11,910 bases of DNA from Actinomycetes bacterium (GTDB lineage Bacteria; Actinomycetota; Coriobacteriia; Coriobacteriales; Eggerthellaceae): positions 1-11,910 of the forward strand of contig JAEWYG010000244.1 of assembly GCA_023395755.1 (NCBI GenBank), given 5' to 3'. The notes under the pieces were generated by a model, which did no database searches, had not been told where the DNA came from, and saw only the letters and a program-made list of their open reading frames with translations. Of the stretch, positions 6,169 to 11,910 are shown in pieces. Every line of letters starts with the position of its first letter. The stretch's first letter is position 1. Both the position numbers and the translations under genes were made by a program.

Positions 6169-7011
6169 ATGGTTGACACACCTCGACTTTTTAGTGAAAT
6201 GCGAACCCCTATTTTTAGGTTTCCTCCAAGATATGAATGGGAGGGGGAGCGGTACTGTGTTTTTAATAGACCCAGAAGAACCACGGATCCCTACGACGAG
6301 GGAAACCTTACAGGCATGATGATAGCTAGTGGATACCGAATCGCAGCATGGTACCCAAAGCTGCTTCCCACATACTATAAATGTATGCCCTTAGATAGTG
6401 GCCTTTTGTTAGCAACTTCTGTTCCATCGAAATTAATCAGCGACTCCTTGTTCTACCCGGGCGATATTGACATCCTCGCAATACCTTACGAGAAGGACAA
6501 ACTGATTCTTTCTAAGACTCTTGCAGTTGAGGTTAAAGTTGTCAGAGCCTCTTATCGTAATCAAGGAAAATCTCCTAATCAATTTGGATATTCGCAAGTG
6601 GAGGCATTGCAGGAATTCGGTTTCCCCCATGTTGCTGTCGCTCATCTGATAATCTCCGATTCAAGTCCGCGAGAGGAATACAAGACTTATTTGCTCGGAA
6701 CTTGTGGAGAAGGGTCGACGTTGGAAAACATACATCCCATAGAGGCAGATCCCTTGCCTACGAAACTAACTGATCGAGTTTTTGGACGCCTTTTGGCCAA
6801 TAGTCCGAGCCGAAAGATAGGACTGCTTGCATATTACATGGATCCTAAACGCTTGTTTATCCCCAGTGGAAAACGCTCCTATACCGCTGGCTACACCAAA
6901 GAAGCTATGGTGGGGATAGCACGATACTACCAAGAAAACGTTGAGATGTTCCTTCAAATGCCGCGATATTCCCCTGAAGATGTAGCTCGATGCAAAGGGT
7001 CAGCTGGGTAG
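6169..7011 (+). CDS. Orphan protein with PD-(D/E)XK nuclease-like signature
   Basis: This 280-residue soluble protein has no signal peptide or membrane segment. The central part fits the PD-(D/E)XK nuclease fold: P97-G-D99-I-D101-IL as the first metal ligand strand, LAVE121-V-K123 as the (D/E)XK strand, then a NQFGYSQVEAL helix and FPHVAVAHLII as the next strand. The N-terminal 95 residues and the C-terminal part (AGYTKEAMVGIARYYQENVE) match nothing I know. AGAGG lies 9 bases before ATG 6169. No methyltransferase or other restriction partner is nearby, so its role is unknown. A stand-alone nuclease of a defence or mobile element is possible. The fold call rests on motif spacing only. Confidence 0.6.
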   Translation: MVDTPRLFSEMRTPIFRFPPRYEWEGERYCVFNRPRRTTDPYDEGNLTGMMIASGYRIAAWYPKLLPTYYKCMPLDSGLLLATSVPSKLISDSLFYPGDIDILAIPYEKDKLILSKTLAVEVKVVRASYRNQGKSPNQFGYSQVEALQEFGFPHVAVAHLIISDSSPREEYKTYLLGTCGEGSTLENIHPIEADPLPTKLTDRVFGRLLANSPSRKIGLLAYYMDPKRLFIPSGKRSYTAGYTKEAMVGIARYYQENVEMFLQMPRYSPEDVARCKGSAG

Positions 7012-7086
7012 TCTTTCGGCAAACAGATGTCCAAGAAAACATCCACGCCCCCCTCTCAATCAACCCTTCGCTTCCACCTATAGCAC

Positions 7087-7122
7087 ACTAACGGAAGTGA
7101 ATTGTATTTCACTTCCGTTAGT
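7087..7122. promoter_or_regulatory. 15-bp perfect inverted repeat upstream of fic
   Basis: ACTAACGGAAGTGAA (7087-7101) and TTCACTTCCGTTAGT (7108-7122) flank a TTGTAT centre, 43 bases before the fic start. TTGTAT could act as a -35 with a weak TACTCT at 7125-7130 as -10. This makes the repeat a good operator candidate for fic, perhaps bound by the winged helix of the Fic protein itself. As RNA it could also end transcription of the nuclease-like gene, but no T run follows. Confidence 0.55.
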
Positions 7123-7165
7123 AGTACTCTTAGTGAACTGAAATCTTTGGTGGCGGGGAGACGCT

Positions 7166-8353
7166 ATGTGGCAAAAAGTGCGTTATGAAGAATGTGCGTG
7201 GAACCATAACCCCGATGTGCTTGTGTATATCCCAAAAAGCCGACGGCGCAAGATTACCCCAAGCTATCAGGCGGCAGTGCCCGCAAGCGTTGCCTTGGCA
7301 TCTCCCGATCTTTCTACATGCCTGATTCAGCGAATCGAGGACGCGCGTGCTGCCATTATCAGATTCGATCAAAATCAATCGAGGAAGTCTTATGACCTGC
7401 CAGCGCTCATACTTCGAAGCGAATCGTCATCGAGTTCGCAAATCGAGCGTTTGACCTCAAGTGTCCGTAACGTAGCACTTGCTGAATTCACCGACAAGGC
7501 ACCCGAAAATGCAAGGCTCATTGCGGGCAATGTAGCTGCGATGCGAGCCGTACTTGCGCAAACAGGGCCGATAACTGTTGATGCTATTTGCCAGATTCAC
7601 GATACGCTTATGAAAGATTCTGGTGAGGAACTTGGTCTACGCAGCGAGCAAGTATGGATTGGTGGGACTCCTTACAGTCCCCATGAAGCCGCCTTTGTTC
7701 CGCCCCAGGCATCGCGCGTGCCATCGTGCTTGCAAGACCTCATTGTTTTCTCTGAACGTGACGATATCTCGCCCATAGCGAAAGCGGCGATATTCCATGC
7801 TCAGTTCGAGACGATTCATCCCTTTACCGATGGCAATGGGCGTACCGGTCGCGCTTTGCTGCATCGCATGCTGTCTCGTGATGAGATTTTGCTTCATACA
7901 ACTCTGCCGATTTCAGCGGGGCTGTTGCATGATGTGGAAGATTATATGCAAGCGCTTGCGGCCTACCACGATGGCGAAATCGAACCTATAGTAGAACGTG
8001 TAGCCTCGGCGCTTGAATTAGCCGTAGTGATTGGCACGCGCGTTTCGTCTGACGTAGATGCAATTTTGGCACAATGGCATGAGCTTATTACGGAGCGCAA
8101 AGGGTCGGCCGCTCATCGTCTGGCCGCTCTGCTTGTCGAGTACCCGGTTGTTAACGTTGCCTTTGTTGCAGAACGTCTTGATATTTCGCCGAGAGCTGCA
8201 AGAACTCTCATTGAGGTTGCTTGCGATAGGGGTATCTTGTCCAAGTTGGGTAACGCGAAGCGCGGTGCTTTTTATCAGGCAGATGCACTTCTTGCGACGC
8301 TTGAAGAGGCATCAAGCGTTAACGGCATTCGGCGGATAGCTTCTCAAGCGTAG
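7166..8353 (+). CDS. Fic-domain protein (putative AMP-transferase) with winged helix
   Basis: This 395-residue protein contains a complete Fic motif, HPFTDGNGRTGR at 218-229, with catalytic His218 and the phosphate-binding GNGRTGR. Fic enzymes transfer AMP (or related groups) to target-protein hydroxyls. The flap region WIGGTPYSPHEAAFVPP lies at about 164-180. An N-terminal inhibitory helix is likely at SSSQIER (Ser90 to Glu94), class II style, but Arg95 replaces the usual Gly/Asn after the glutamate. The C-terminus (about 310-380) has a winged-helix pattern, VAERLDISPRAARTLIEVAC followed by GILSKLGN. The domain order matches many self-contained bacterial Fic proteins. The start has GGGGAGA 5 bases upstream. 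Targets are unknown. Confidence 0.9.
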   Translation: MWQKVRYEECAWNHNPDVLVYIPKSRRRKITPSYQAAVPASVALASPDLSTCLIQRIEDARAAIIRFDQNQSRKSYDLPALILRSESSSSSQIERLTSSVRNVALAEFTDKAPENARLIAGNVAAMRAVLAQTGPITVDAICQIHDTLMKDSGEELGLRSEQVWIGGTPYSPHEAAFVPPQASRVPSCLQDLIVFSERDDISPIAKAAIFHAQFETIHPFTDGNGRTGRALLHRMLSRDEILLHTTLPISAGLLHDVEDYMQALAAYHDGEIEPIVERVASALELAVVIGTRVSSDVDAILAQWHELITERKGSAAHRLAALLVEYPVVNVAFVAERLDISPRAARTLIEVACDRGILSKLGNAKRGAFYQADALLATLEEASSVNGIRRIASQA

Positions 8354-8432
8354 TTAAATTCAGTAAATCCATGCAATGCGGAACGAATCCGTTTTGTTCG
8401 GTGTTGCTTTTTGCAAGCCTAGCGCGAAAGCA

Positions 8433-9998
8433 TTATTTGAAATGGCGTGCTGCAACGAGCGCAACGATAAGGGAAGACGCTCCGACGAGCACTGCAAATG
8501 CCCCCATAGCTAGTGTGCCTGAATCACCAAGTGGCGGCAGGGGCCGTAGTGCGTTTTCGGCAGCTGTCGGTAGCTGCACGGGGCTGGTTGAAATCTGATT
8601 GGCCGCAGGTGTTTCATTGGGCGTTGACGGAGTAGGTTTTGGGTTGGGCGGAATGGGTGGATCGGGTGGGGTGGGTTGTTCCATGGCTATACGAGCATGA
8701 AGCGCGGGTGCTAAGATGTTTGGCTCGGCAACTGCGAAAAACGTTTCATTGGGAAACGCAGCTAGCGTGGTTTCAATAATGCGACCGCGTTCTGGTAACA
8801 CGATGAGCGCTTCGGGCGAATAGGCAATGCCTCGAAAAGCCGCTATTCCCGCACCGCTTTCGCCGAGAGCTTGCCCTTCAACCGATTCACCGGCTGTTAT
8901 GAGAACCGAAAGGTTTCCGTCAAGAGAAAAGATGCCCGCAGTAATACCCTCGCCATACACGTTCGCATTGCTTATGCTCAGGTTGCCAACTGCAATGATG
9001 CCGAAAGAGCCTACGCCTTTGCTTGCCGTACTTGTTGCAGATATGGTTCCGCTTGCACACGTAAGAGACCCGTAAGAGCAAAGGGCGGATGTGCTAAAAG
9101 GTATAGTGTCAGACCCGACAAGCGTTGACGTTTGTAAGAAGTTGTCAGGTTGAACTGCAGCAGTTGTAGGGTCGGGGATATCAAGGCCATTAGCAATAGC
9201 CTGTACATTTGCTCCCTCCAGTGTGATGTCTTGCAGGGCAAATATGCCGTACTGGCGGCCGTGCGCTTCGAGGGATGCCGAGTCTTGCACGGCCAAGTTC
9301 ATACAGCACGCGCCGTAGCGAGGAGAAAGCGCGGGGTTGTCGGAGTCTGCTTGTATGCGCACGCTGTCGCGTAGGGTAAGGGTGGTATCGTACGATTGCG
9401 CGGCGTAAAGCGCGTAATCGAATTGGGCACCTTCCGAAGCGCTTGCGTATAGCGAACCTGTTCCGCCTATGGTTAGATTGCCGGGAATATCTATTGCTTC
9501 GGGGTAGGGGGACGTGCTGTCTGTGTTGACGATGGAATTGTTTCCCTCGATCGTCAAAAGGGTGTCGACGTTGGAAGAAGTGCTGTTCAGAAGGCCTCGC
9601 GTTGGCGCACCAGACAGAATGTCGATTCCTTGCAGTGCAAGTTCCACGGTGCCTGAGGAAGCCGTAATGCTGATTTGATTGGAGGTTTGAACTACCCCCG
9701 ATTTCATCGTTATGCTGTAGGTTCCAGCATCGGGAATAAAGAGAATTCCTGACGCGTAAACCGGTGGAGTGCCGGTGGTGGTAACACTGAAGTCTCCATA
9801 GTCTTGTGTTTCCGCCCAGGCGTGCGGCACCCAGACGAGAGACAGAAGGAAGAAAAGCGCGACCGCTGGGATAAGGTGTGCGGCGCTCAGGTGAATGTGT
9901 CCGTGTCCGATCGTGCGTGTCGGCTCGTTCACATTGCGAGTACGCATTGTTTTATCTGCCACTAAAGCAATGCCGCGCTGGCACTTGGCTTTTGCCAT
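8433..9998 (-). CDS. Secreted beta-helix-like surface protein with C-terminal anchor
   Basis: This 521-residue exported protein has a long basic N-region, a hydrophobic core at about 42-58 and a likely signal cleavage after AWA (residue 62). The body (about 65-435) is rich in Ser, Thr, Gly and Ala. It has short strand-forming repeats such as LTIEGNNSIV, LTIGGTGSLYAS and LSISNANVYGEG, spaced as in parallel beta-helix or carbohydrate-binding-type surface proteins. A Pro-rich stalk (about 442-463) precedes LPPLGDSG (487-494), a hydrophobic stretch and the basic end ARHFK. This is the layout of a sortase substrate, but LPPLG is not a canonical LPXTG, so it may simply be membrane-anchored. AGGAGA lies 7 bases before ATG 9998. 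No sortase gene is nearby. Binding partner unknown. Confidence 0.72.
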   Translation of the reverse strand: MAKAKCQRGIALVADKTMRTRNVNEPTRTIGHGHIHLSAAHLIPAVALFFLLSLVWVPHAWAETQDYGDFSVTTTGTPPVYASGILFIPDAGTYSITMKSGVVQTSNQISITASSGTVELALQGIDILSGAPTRGLLNSTSSNVDTLLTIEGNNSIVNTDSTSPYPEAIDIPGNLTIGGTGSLYASASEGAQFDYALYAAQSYDTTLTLRDSVRIQADSDNPALSPRYGACCMNLAVQDSASLEAHGRQYGIFALQDITLEGANVQAIANGLDIPDPTTAAVQPDNFLQTSTLVGSDTIPFSTSALCSYGSLTCASGTISATSTASKGVGSFGIIAVGNLSISNANVYGEGITAGIFSLDGNLSVLITAGESVEGQALGESGAGIAAFRGIAYSPEALIVLPERGRIIETTLAAFPNETFFAVAEPNILAPALHARIAMEQPTPPDPPIPPNPKPTPSTPNETPAANQISTSPVQLPTAAENALRPLPPLGDSGTLAMGAFAVLVGASSLIVALVAARHFK

Positions 9999-10157
9999 GC
10001 TGGGCTCTCCTATCTGGAAATGGTATGCTCAAGAAGCATGACAGTTTGGGGGCTGCGATGGCATGGTCGTTGTTGGTTCGGAACTCAGCTGTGAACCAAA
10101 GAGAATATTCTTGTTGCATAAACGGCCCCCTTGTTTTGGGCTAGTTCGCAACGAGCT
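9999..10157. other. Spacer between the two - strand envelope genes
   Basis: This 159-base gap must hold the promoter of the surface protein and the end of the membrane protein transcript. A weak hairpin, GCCC/GGGC near 10122-10142, could end transcription on the - strand. I see no convincing promoter boxes. Confidence 0.3.
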
Positions 10158-11270
10158 CTAATTTGTCTGATTTGCAACCTTCTCGCGGATTCGGCTCGTG
10201 GTGCCGCGAGCTCTGCAAGCGATACTGGAGGGGCCAGCGAGGAATAAAGCGATCCACGCAACGCCGGCCAAAGCCGTCAACCACCCCAACCAGGCGAACA
10301 GCGGGCTCAGTACGATTCCGTAAGCGGCGCTGACCGCAGCACCGAACTCTCCACCCATCGGAGAGATTGCGCCGACCACGTTCGGTTGCGCAAGTGCCAG
10401 AGCCAAGCGTACGAGACACAGCGCAATGGCCGCTGCTGCAGCAACCCATAATCCTGCGCGACGCCGATCGACCGCAATGAAAAGCGCTCCGGCAAAACAT
10501 AAAATAACAATCACCAACAAAAAAGGAGAAGTTTGGTTCAGGGTGCCGATCACTTGCTGGACATTTGCAAGAGCGGCGTCATCTGCGATGACGATTTGTT
10601 CATCGTTGGAAATATCTGGAATATTTTCGGCGAACGCATGGCCTTTTGCCGTGATCCGATCTCGTAATAATTCTCCCACACTGGATAAATCGATGGCTAT
10701 CTTTCCGTTCGAAGTTTCGAGTATTCCTGTTAGTTTTTCTCCAGCGGCAAATTCATTGAGAACGGCATGCGCCGCCTTATTGAGACTCGTCCACGTTTGA
10801 TAAAACTGCGGAGATTGAACGAGATCAAGGGCTTCACTATGAATAAAACTCTCAATATAAGAGGCTGTGGGGATGGCGAGAAACGACAAATTCTCGGGGA
10901 GCTGATTTTCGACGACGCGTCCGATCTCAAGGTTCTCGCACAATGCAGTGGCAGCAACAGAGGCGACTTCCTCCTGAATAGCCGGGTTAGCAGCAAGCGG
11001 GCTGACTGCTGCAACCCATGCATCTGTGTTCGAGATGAGACTACTAGCCCACAGCATGGGTACACTTAAGGCCAGCACCAAGGCGCCCATGTATGTTAGT
11101 GCCGCAGCCGCGCGGTTCTTGATTTTTGCCTTTTTGGGCGATTCTGTAGTCTTTGACGCTTCGAGTTGGTTTAGCTCCTCCTTCGCGTCAATTGCGTCAT
11201 CCGGTTCTTGTTTCTTCGCTTCTGGAGACTCGTTGTCGTTTTGTGTGGGCGCTATCATCTCTTCGGTCAT
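10158..11270 (-). CDS. Actinobacterial-type integral membrane protein, function unknown
   Basis: This 370-residue protein has a charged cytoplasmic N-terminus (about 1-53), a first membrane helix at about 57-78, a large external loop (about 80-245) and several further helices at about 248-267, 272-293 and 323-347. The loop begins NTDAWVAAVSPLAANPAIQE and contains FYQTWTSLNKAAHAVL and IAIDLSSVGELL. This order matches a membrane protein family common in actinobacteria (helix, TDRYVATVAPLAxDPAVQ, then SxxFxxLWxxANRxAH), as I recall it. AAAGGT lies 7 bases before ATG 11270. Family function is unknown. It is the best taxonomic hint in the window. Confidence 0.72.
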   Translation of the reverse strand: MTEEMIAPTQNDNESPEAKKQEPDDAIDAKEELNQLEASKTTESPKKAKIKNRAAAALTYMGALVLALSVPMLWASSLISNTDAWVAAVSPLAANPAIQEEVASVAATALCENLEIGRVVENQLPENLSFLAIPTASYIESFIHSEALDLVQSPQFYQTWTSLNKAAHAVLNEFAAGEKLTGILETSNGKIAIDLSSVGELLRDRITAKGHAFAENIPDISNDEQIVIADDAALANVQQVIGTLNQTSPFLLVIVILCFAGALFIAVDRRRAGLWVAAAAAIALCLVRLALALAQPNVVGAISPMGGEFGAAVSAAYGIVLSPLFAWLGWLTALAGVAWIALFLAGPSSIACRARGTTSRIREKVANQTN

Positions 11271-11427
11271 GTACAGACCTTTCGCTAATATTTTAACTTA
11301 GAACAGCTTGCACCAAATTCGCGGGTGACAGCCGTTGATCGACCTGATTCCGAGCGTAAAGAGGCGCACTACAAATACATAAAGGGTATTAATGCTAACT
11401 ATCATTATGAAGGCTATTCGCTATTAA

Positions 11428-11733
11428 AAACCGAGGATTTGTAATCTATCGTGCAACGAAATTTTCACAGCGTCTAACCCCTCATATGATATTGCCAACA
11501 GCCTATATGTCGCGCTCCCTGTCCTCGCTAAAACCTGCACAGCAATTCTACCAGCCAAAAAGTTAGATCAAGCCGCGTCGGTGTGCCGCATGTTTGGTGC
11601 GAGTGCGGACGTGGCGTTGCAGTTATGCGGTAGCGTAGAAGAAGCCTCGCTTGAGATGCCGAAAGGCCCCAGAAAAGAAGGTGCGTCATCGCTCGAAGCG
11701 GAGGATTTTGAGCCACAAACGGTTCCTGCGTAG
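11428..11733 (+). pseudogene. Start-less C-terminal gene remnant
   Basis: A 101-codon stop-free frame ends at TAG 11731. The stretch LPAKKLDQAASVCRMFGASA, then EEASLEMPKGPRKEGASS and a hydrophilic tail EDFEPQTVPA, looks like a real protein end with codon use similar to neighbouring genes. Upstream codons (ANSLYVALPVLAKTC) also read like protein. There is no ATG before 11590 and no ribosome site, so it appears to be the 3' end of a gene that lost its start. I do not recognise the family. Confidence 0.3.
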
Positions 11734-11903
11734 AGCTGTGTTGAATGAGTGTCTCTTCGTGCTAGCCATCCATGTTATACCTCCTAGAAGATATGACCGA
11801 TGAGAATCGGTGAAGCCCCCTTTATGCAGCTCGTGGGTTAGGCAATAATCGTTTCTATCAAGGAAAACGGTGGTTGCTTACCACATGCAATGAAGGAGGC
11901 TTC

Positions 11904-11910
11904 ATGCGTT
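11904..11910 (+). CDS. Start of a gene that runs off the window
   Basis: GAAGGAGG at 11892-11899 is a near-ideal Shine-Dalgarno sequence placed 4 bases before an ATG at 11904. Only Met-Arg is readable, so nothing can be said of the product. The 170 bases upstream are free of other genes and could be its leader. Confidence 0.4.

Larger units (their letters stand above)
11301..11910. other. 600-base region with remnant and leader of the next gene
   Basis: Upstream of the membrane protein, TTGGTG (11311-11316, - strand) and TAAAAT (11290-11295) are weak promoter candidates with a short 15-base spacer. A stop-free remnant follows at 11428-11733. Next come a - strand AGGAGGT sequence at 11776-11782 whose nearest ATG closes after three codons, a small ACCGAT/ATCGGT hairpin near 11798-11813 and the ribosome site of the gene at the right edge. 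No RNA family was recognised. Confidence 0.4.

Noticed and set aside
6011..6319. 102-codon + strand frame overlapping the nuclease-like gene
   Set aside because: It has no ribosome site, runs into the better supported frame at 6169 and has no recognisable motif.
8354..8432. Hairpin CGGA/TCCG followed by TTTTGTT after fic, as a terminator
   Set aside because: The stem is only 4 bp and too weak to call, although a terminator is expected between these converging genes.
8827..9374. Several 70-85 codon + strand frames inside the surface protein gene
   Set aside because: They are low-complexity shadows of the GC-rich - strand coding sequence with no start signals.
10426..11069. + strand frames of 100-124 codons within the membrane protein gene
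   Set aside because: They are antisense to a protein with a clear membrane topology and family-like motifs and have no ribosome sites.
11765..11785. Strong AGGAGGT ribosome-like site on the - strand
   Set aside because: The nearest ATG opens a frame that stops after three codons, and the next gives only about 27 codons of unremarkable sequence.
1..11910. CRISPR arrays, tRNA and rRNA genes
   Set aside because: No regularly spaced repeats, cloverleaf-like sequences or rRNA signatures were seen by eye.

Overview
The window looks like chromosomal DNA from a Gram-positive, medium-GC bacterium. A member of the Actinomycetota, possibly Coriobacteriia, fits best: the right-hand membrane protein has an actinobacterial-type layout, the secreted protein has a wall-spanning Pro-rich stalk and C-terminal anchor, and Shine-Dalgarno sites are strong. 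The lineage is inferred from a few proteins, not from a marker gene. No rRNA, tRNA or CRISPR array was seen.

Left block (about 110-3540, + strand): two promoter-like sites, each inside an AT-rich palindrome, precede a tightly packed set of four overlapping genes. These are a REP-associated (HUH) tyrosine transposase, a full-length ComM/YifB AAA+ ATPase, a DNA-processing protein DprA that stops before its last conserved Rossmann segment, and an XRE helix-turn-helix protein of antitoxin type whose start lies inside the truncated dprA. A 16-base motif, CTGACCCCA(G/A)AGTTTT, lies just outside both ends of this block in the same orientation. ComM and DprA are natural-transformation and recombination proteins, so this is a competence-type operon coupled to a single-strand transposase and damaged at its 3' end.

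Second block (3561-4860, - strand): a two-gene module that resembles a toxin-antitoxin pair. It consists of a ribbon-helix-helix protein followed 13 bases later by a DUF6036-type nucleotidyltransferase, and a perfect 35-base palindrome just upstream is the obvious operator. A 52-codon N-terminal gene fragment follows and stops exactly at the CTGACCCCA motif.

Third block (4861-6168): 1.3 kb of decayed DNA. It contains a recognisable C-terminal scrap of a bacterial sugar transferase, a possible DUF192-like scrap, a 14-bp perfect stem-loop and a 142-codon stop-free but start-less frame. No intact gene is seen here.

Fourth block (6169-8353, + strand): a 280-residue orphan protein with a PD-(D/E)XK-like nuclease signature, then a 395-residue Fic-domain protein with an N-terminal auto-inhibitory segment and a C-terminal winged helix. 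A perfect 15-bp inverted repeat lies in front of fic.

Right block (8433-11270, - strand): a secreted, beta-helix-like surface protein with a signal peptide, Pro-rich stalk and C-terminal anchor, and a conserved-type actinobacterial membrane protein. The last 600 bases hold a 101-codon stop-free gene remnant and, at the extreme end, a strong ribosome binding site and start codon for a gene that leaves the window.

Overall, the XRE gene, the RHH/DUF6036 pair, the nuclease-like gene and fic make the central 5 kb look like an accessory region of toxin-antitoxin and possible defence genes assembled between older chromosomal genes, with recombination at the transposase-associated motif as the likely agent of damage.
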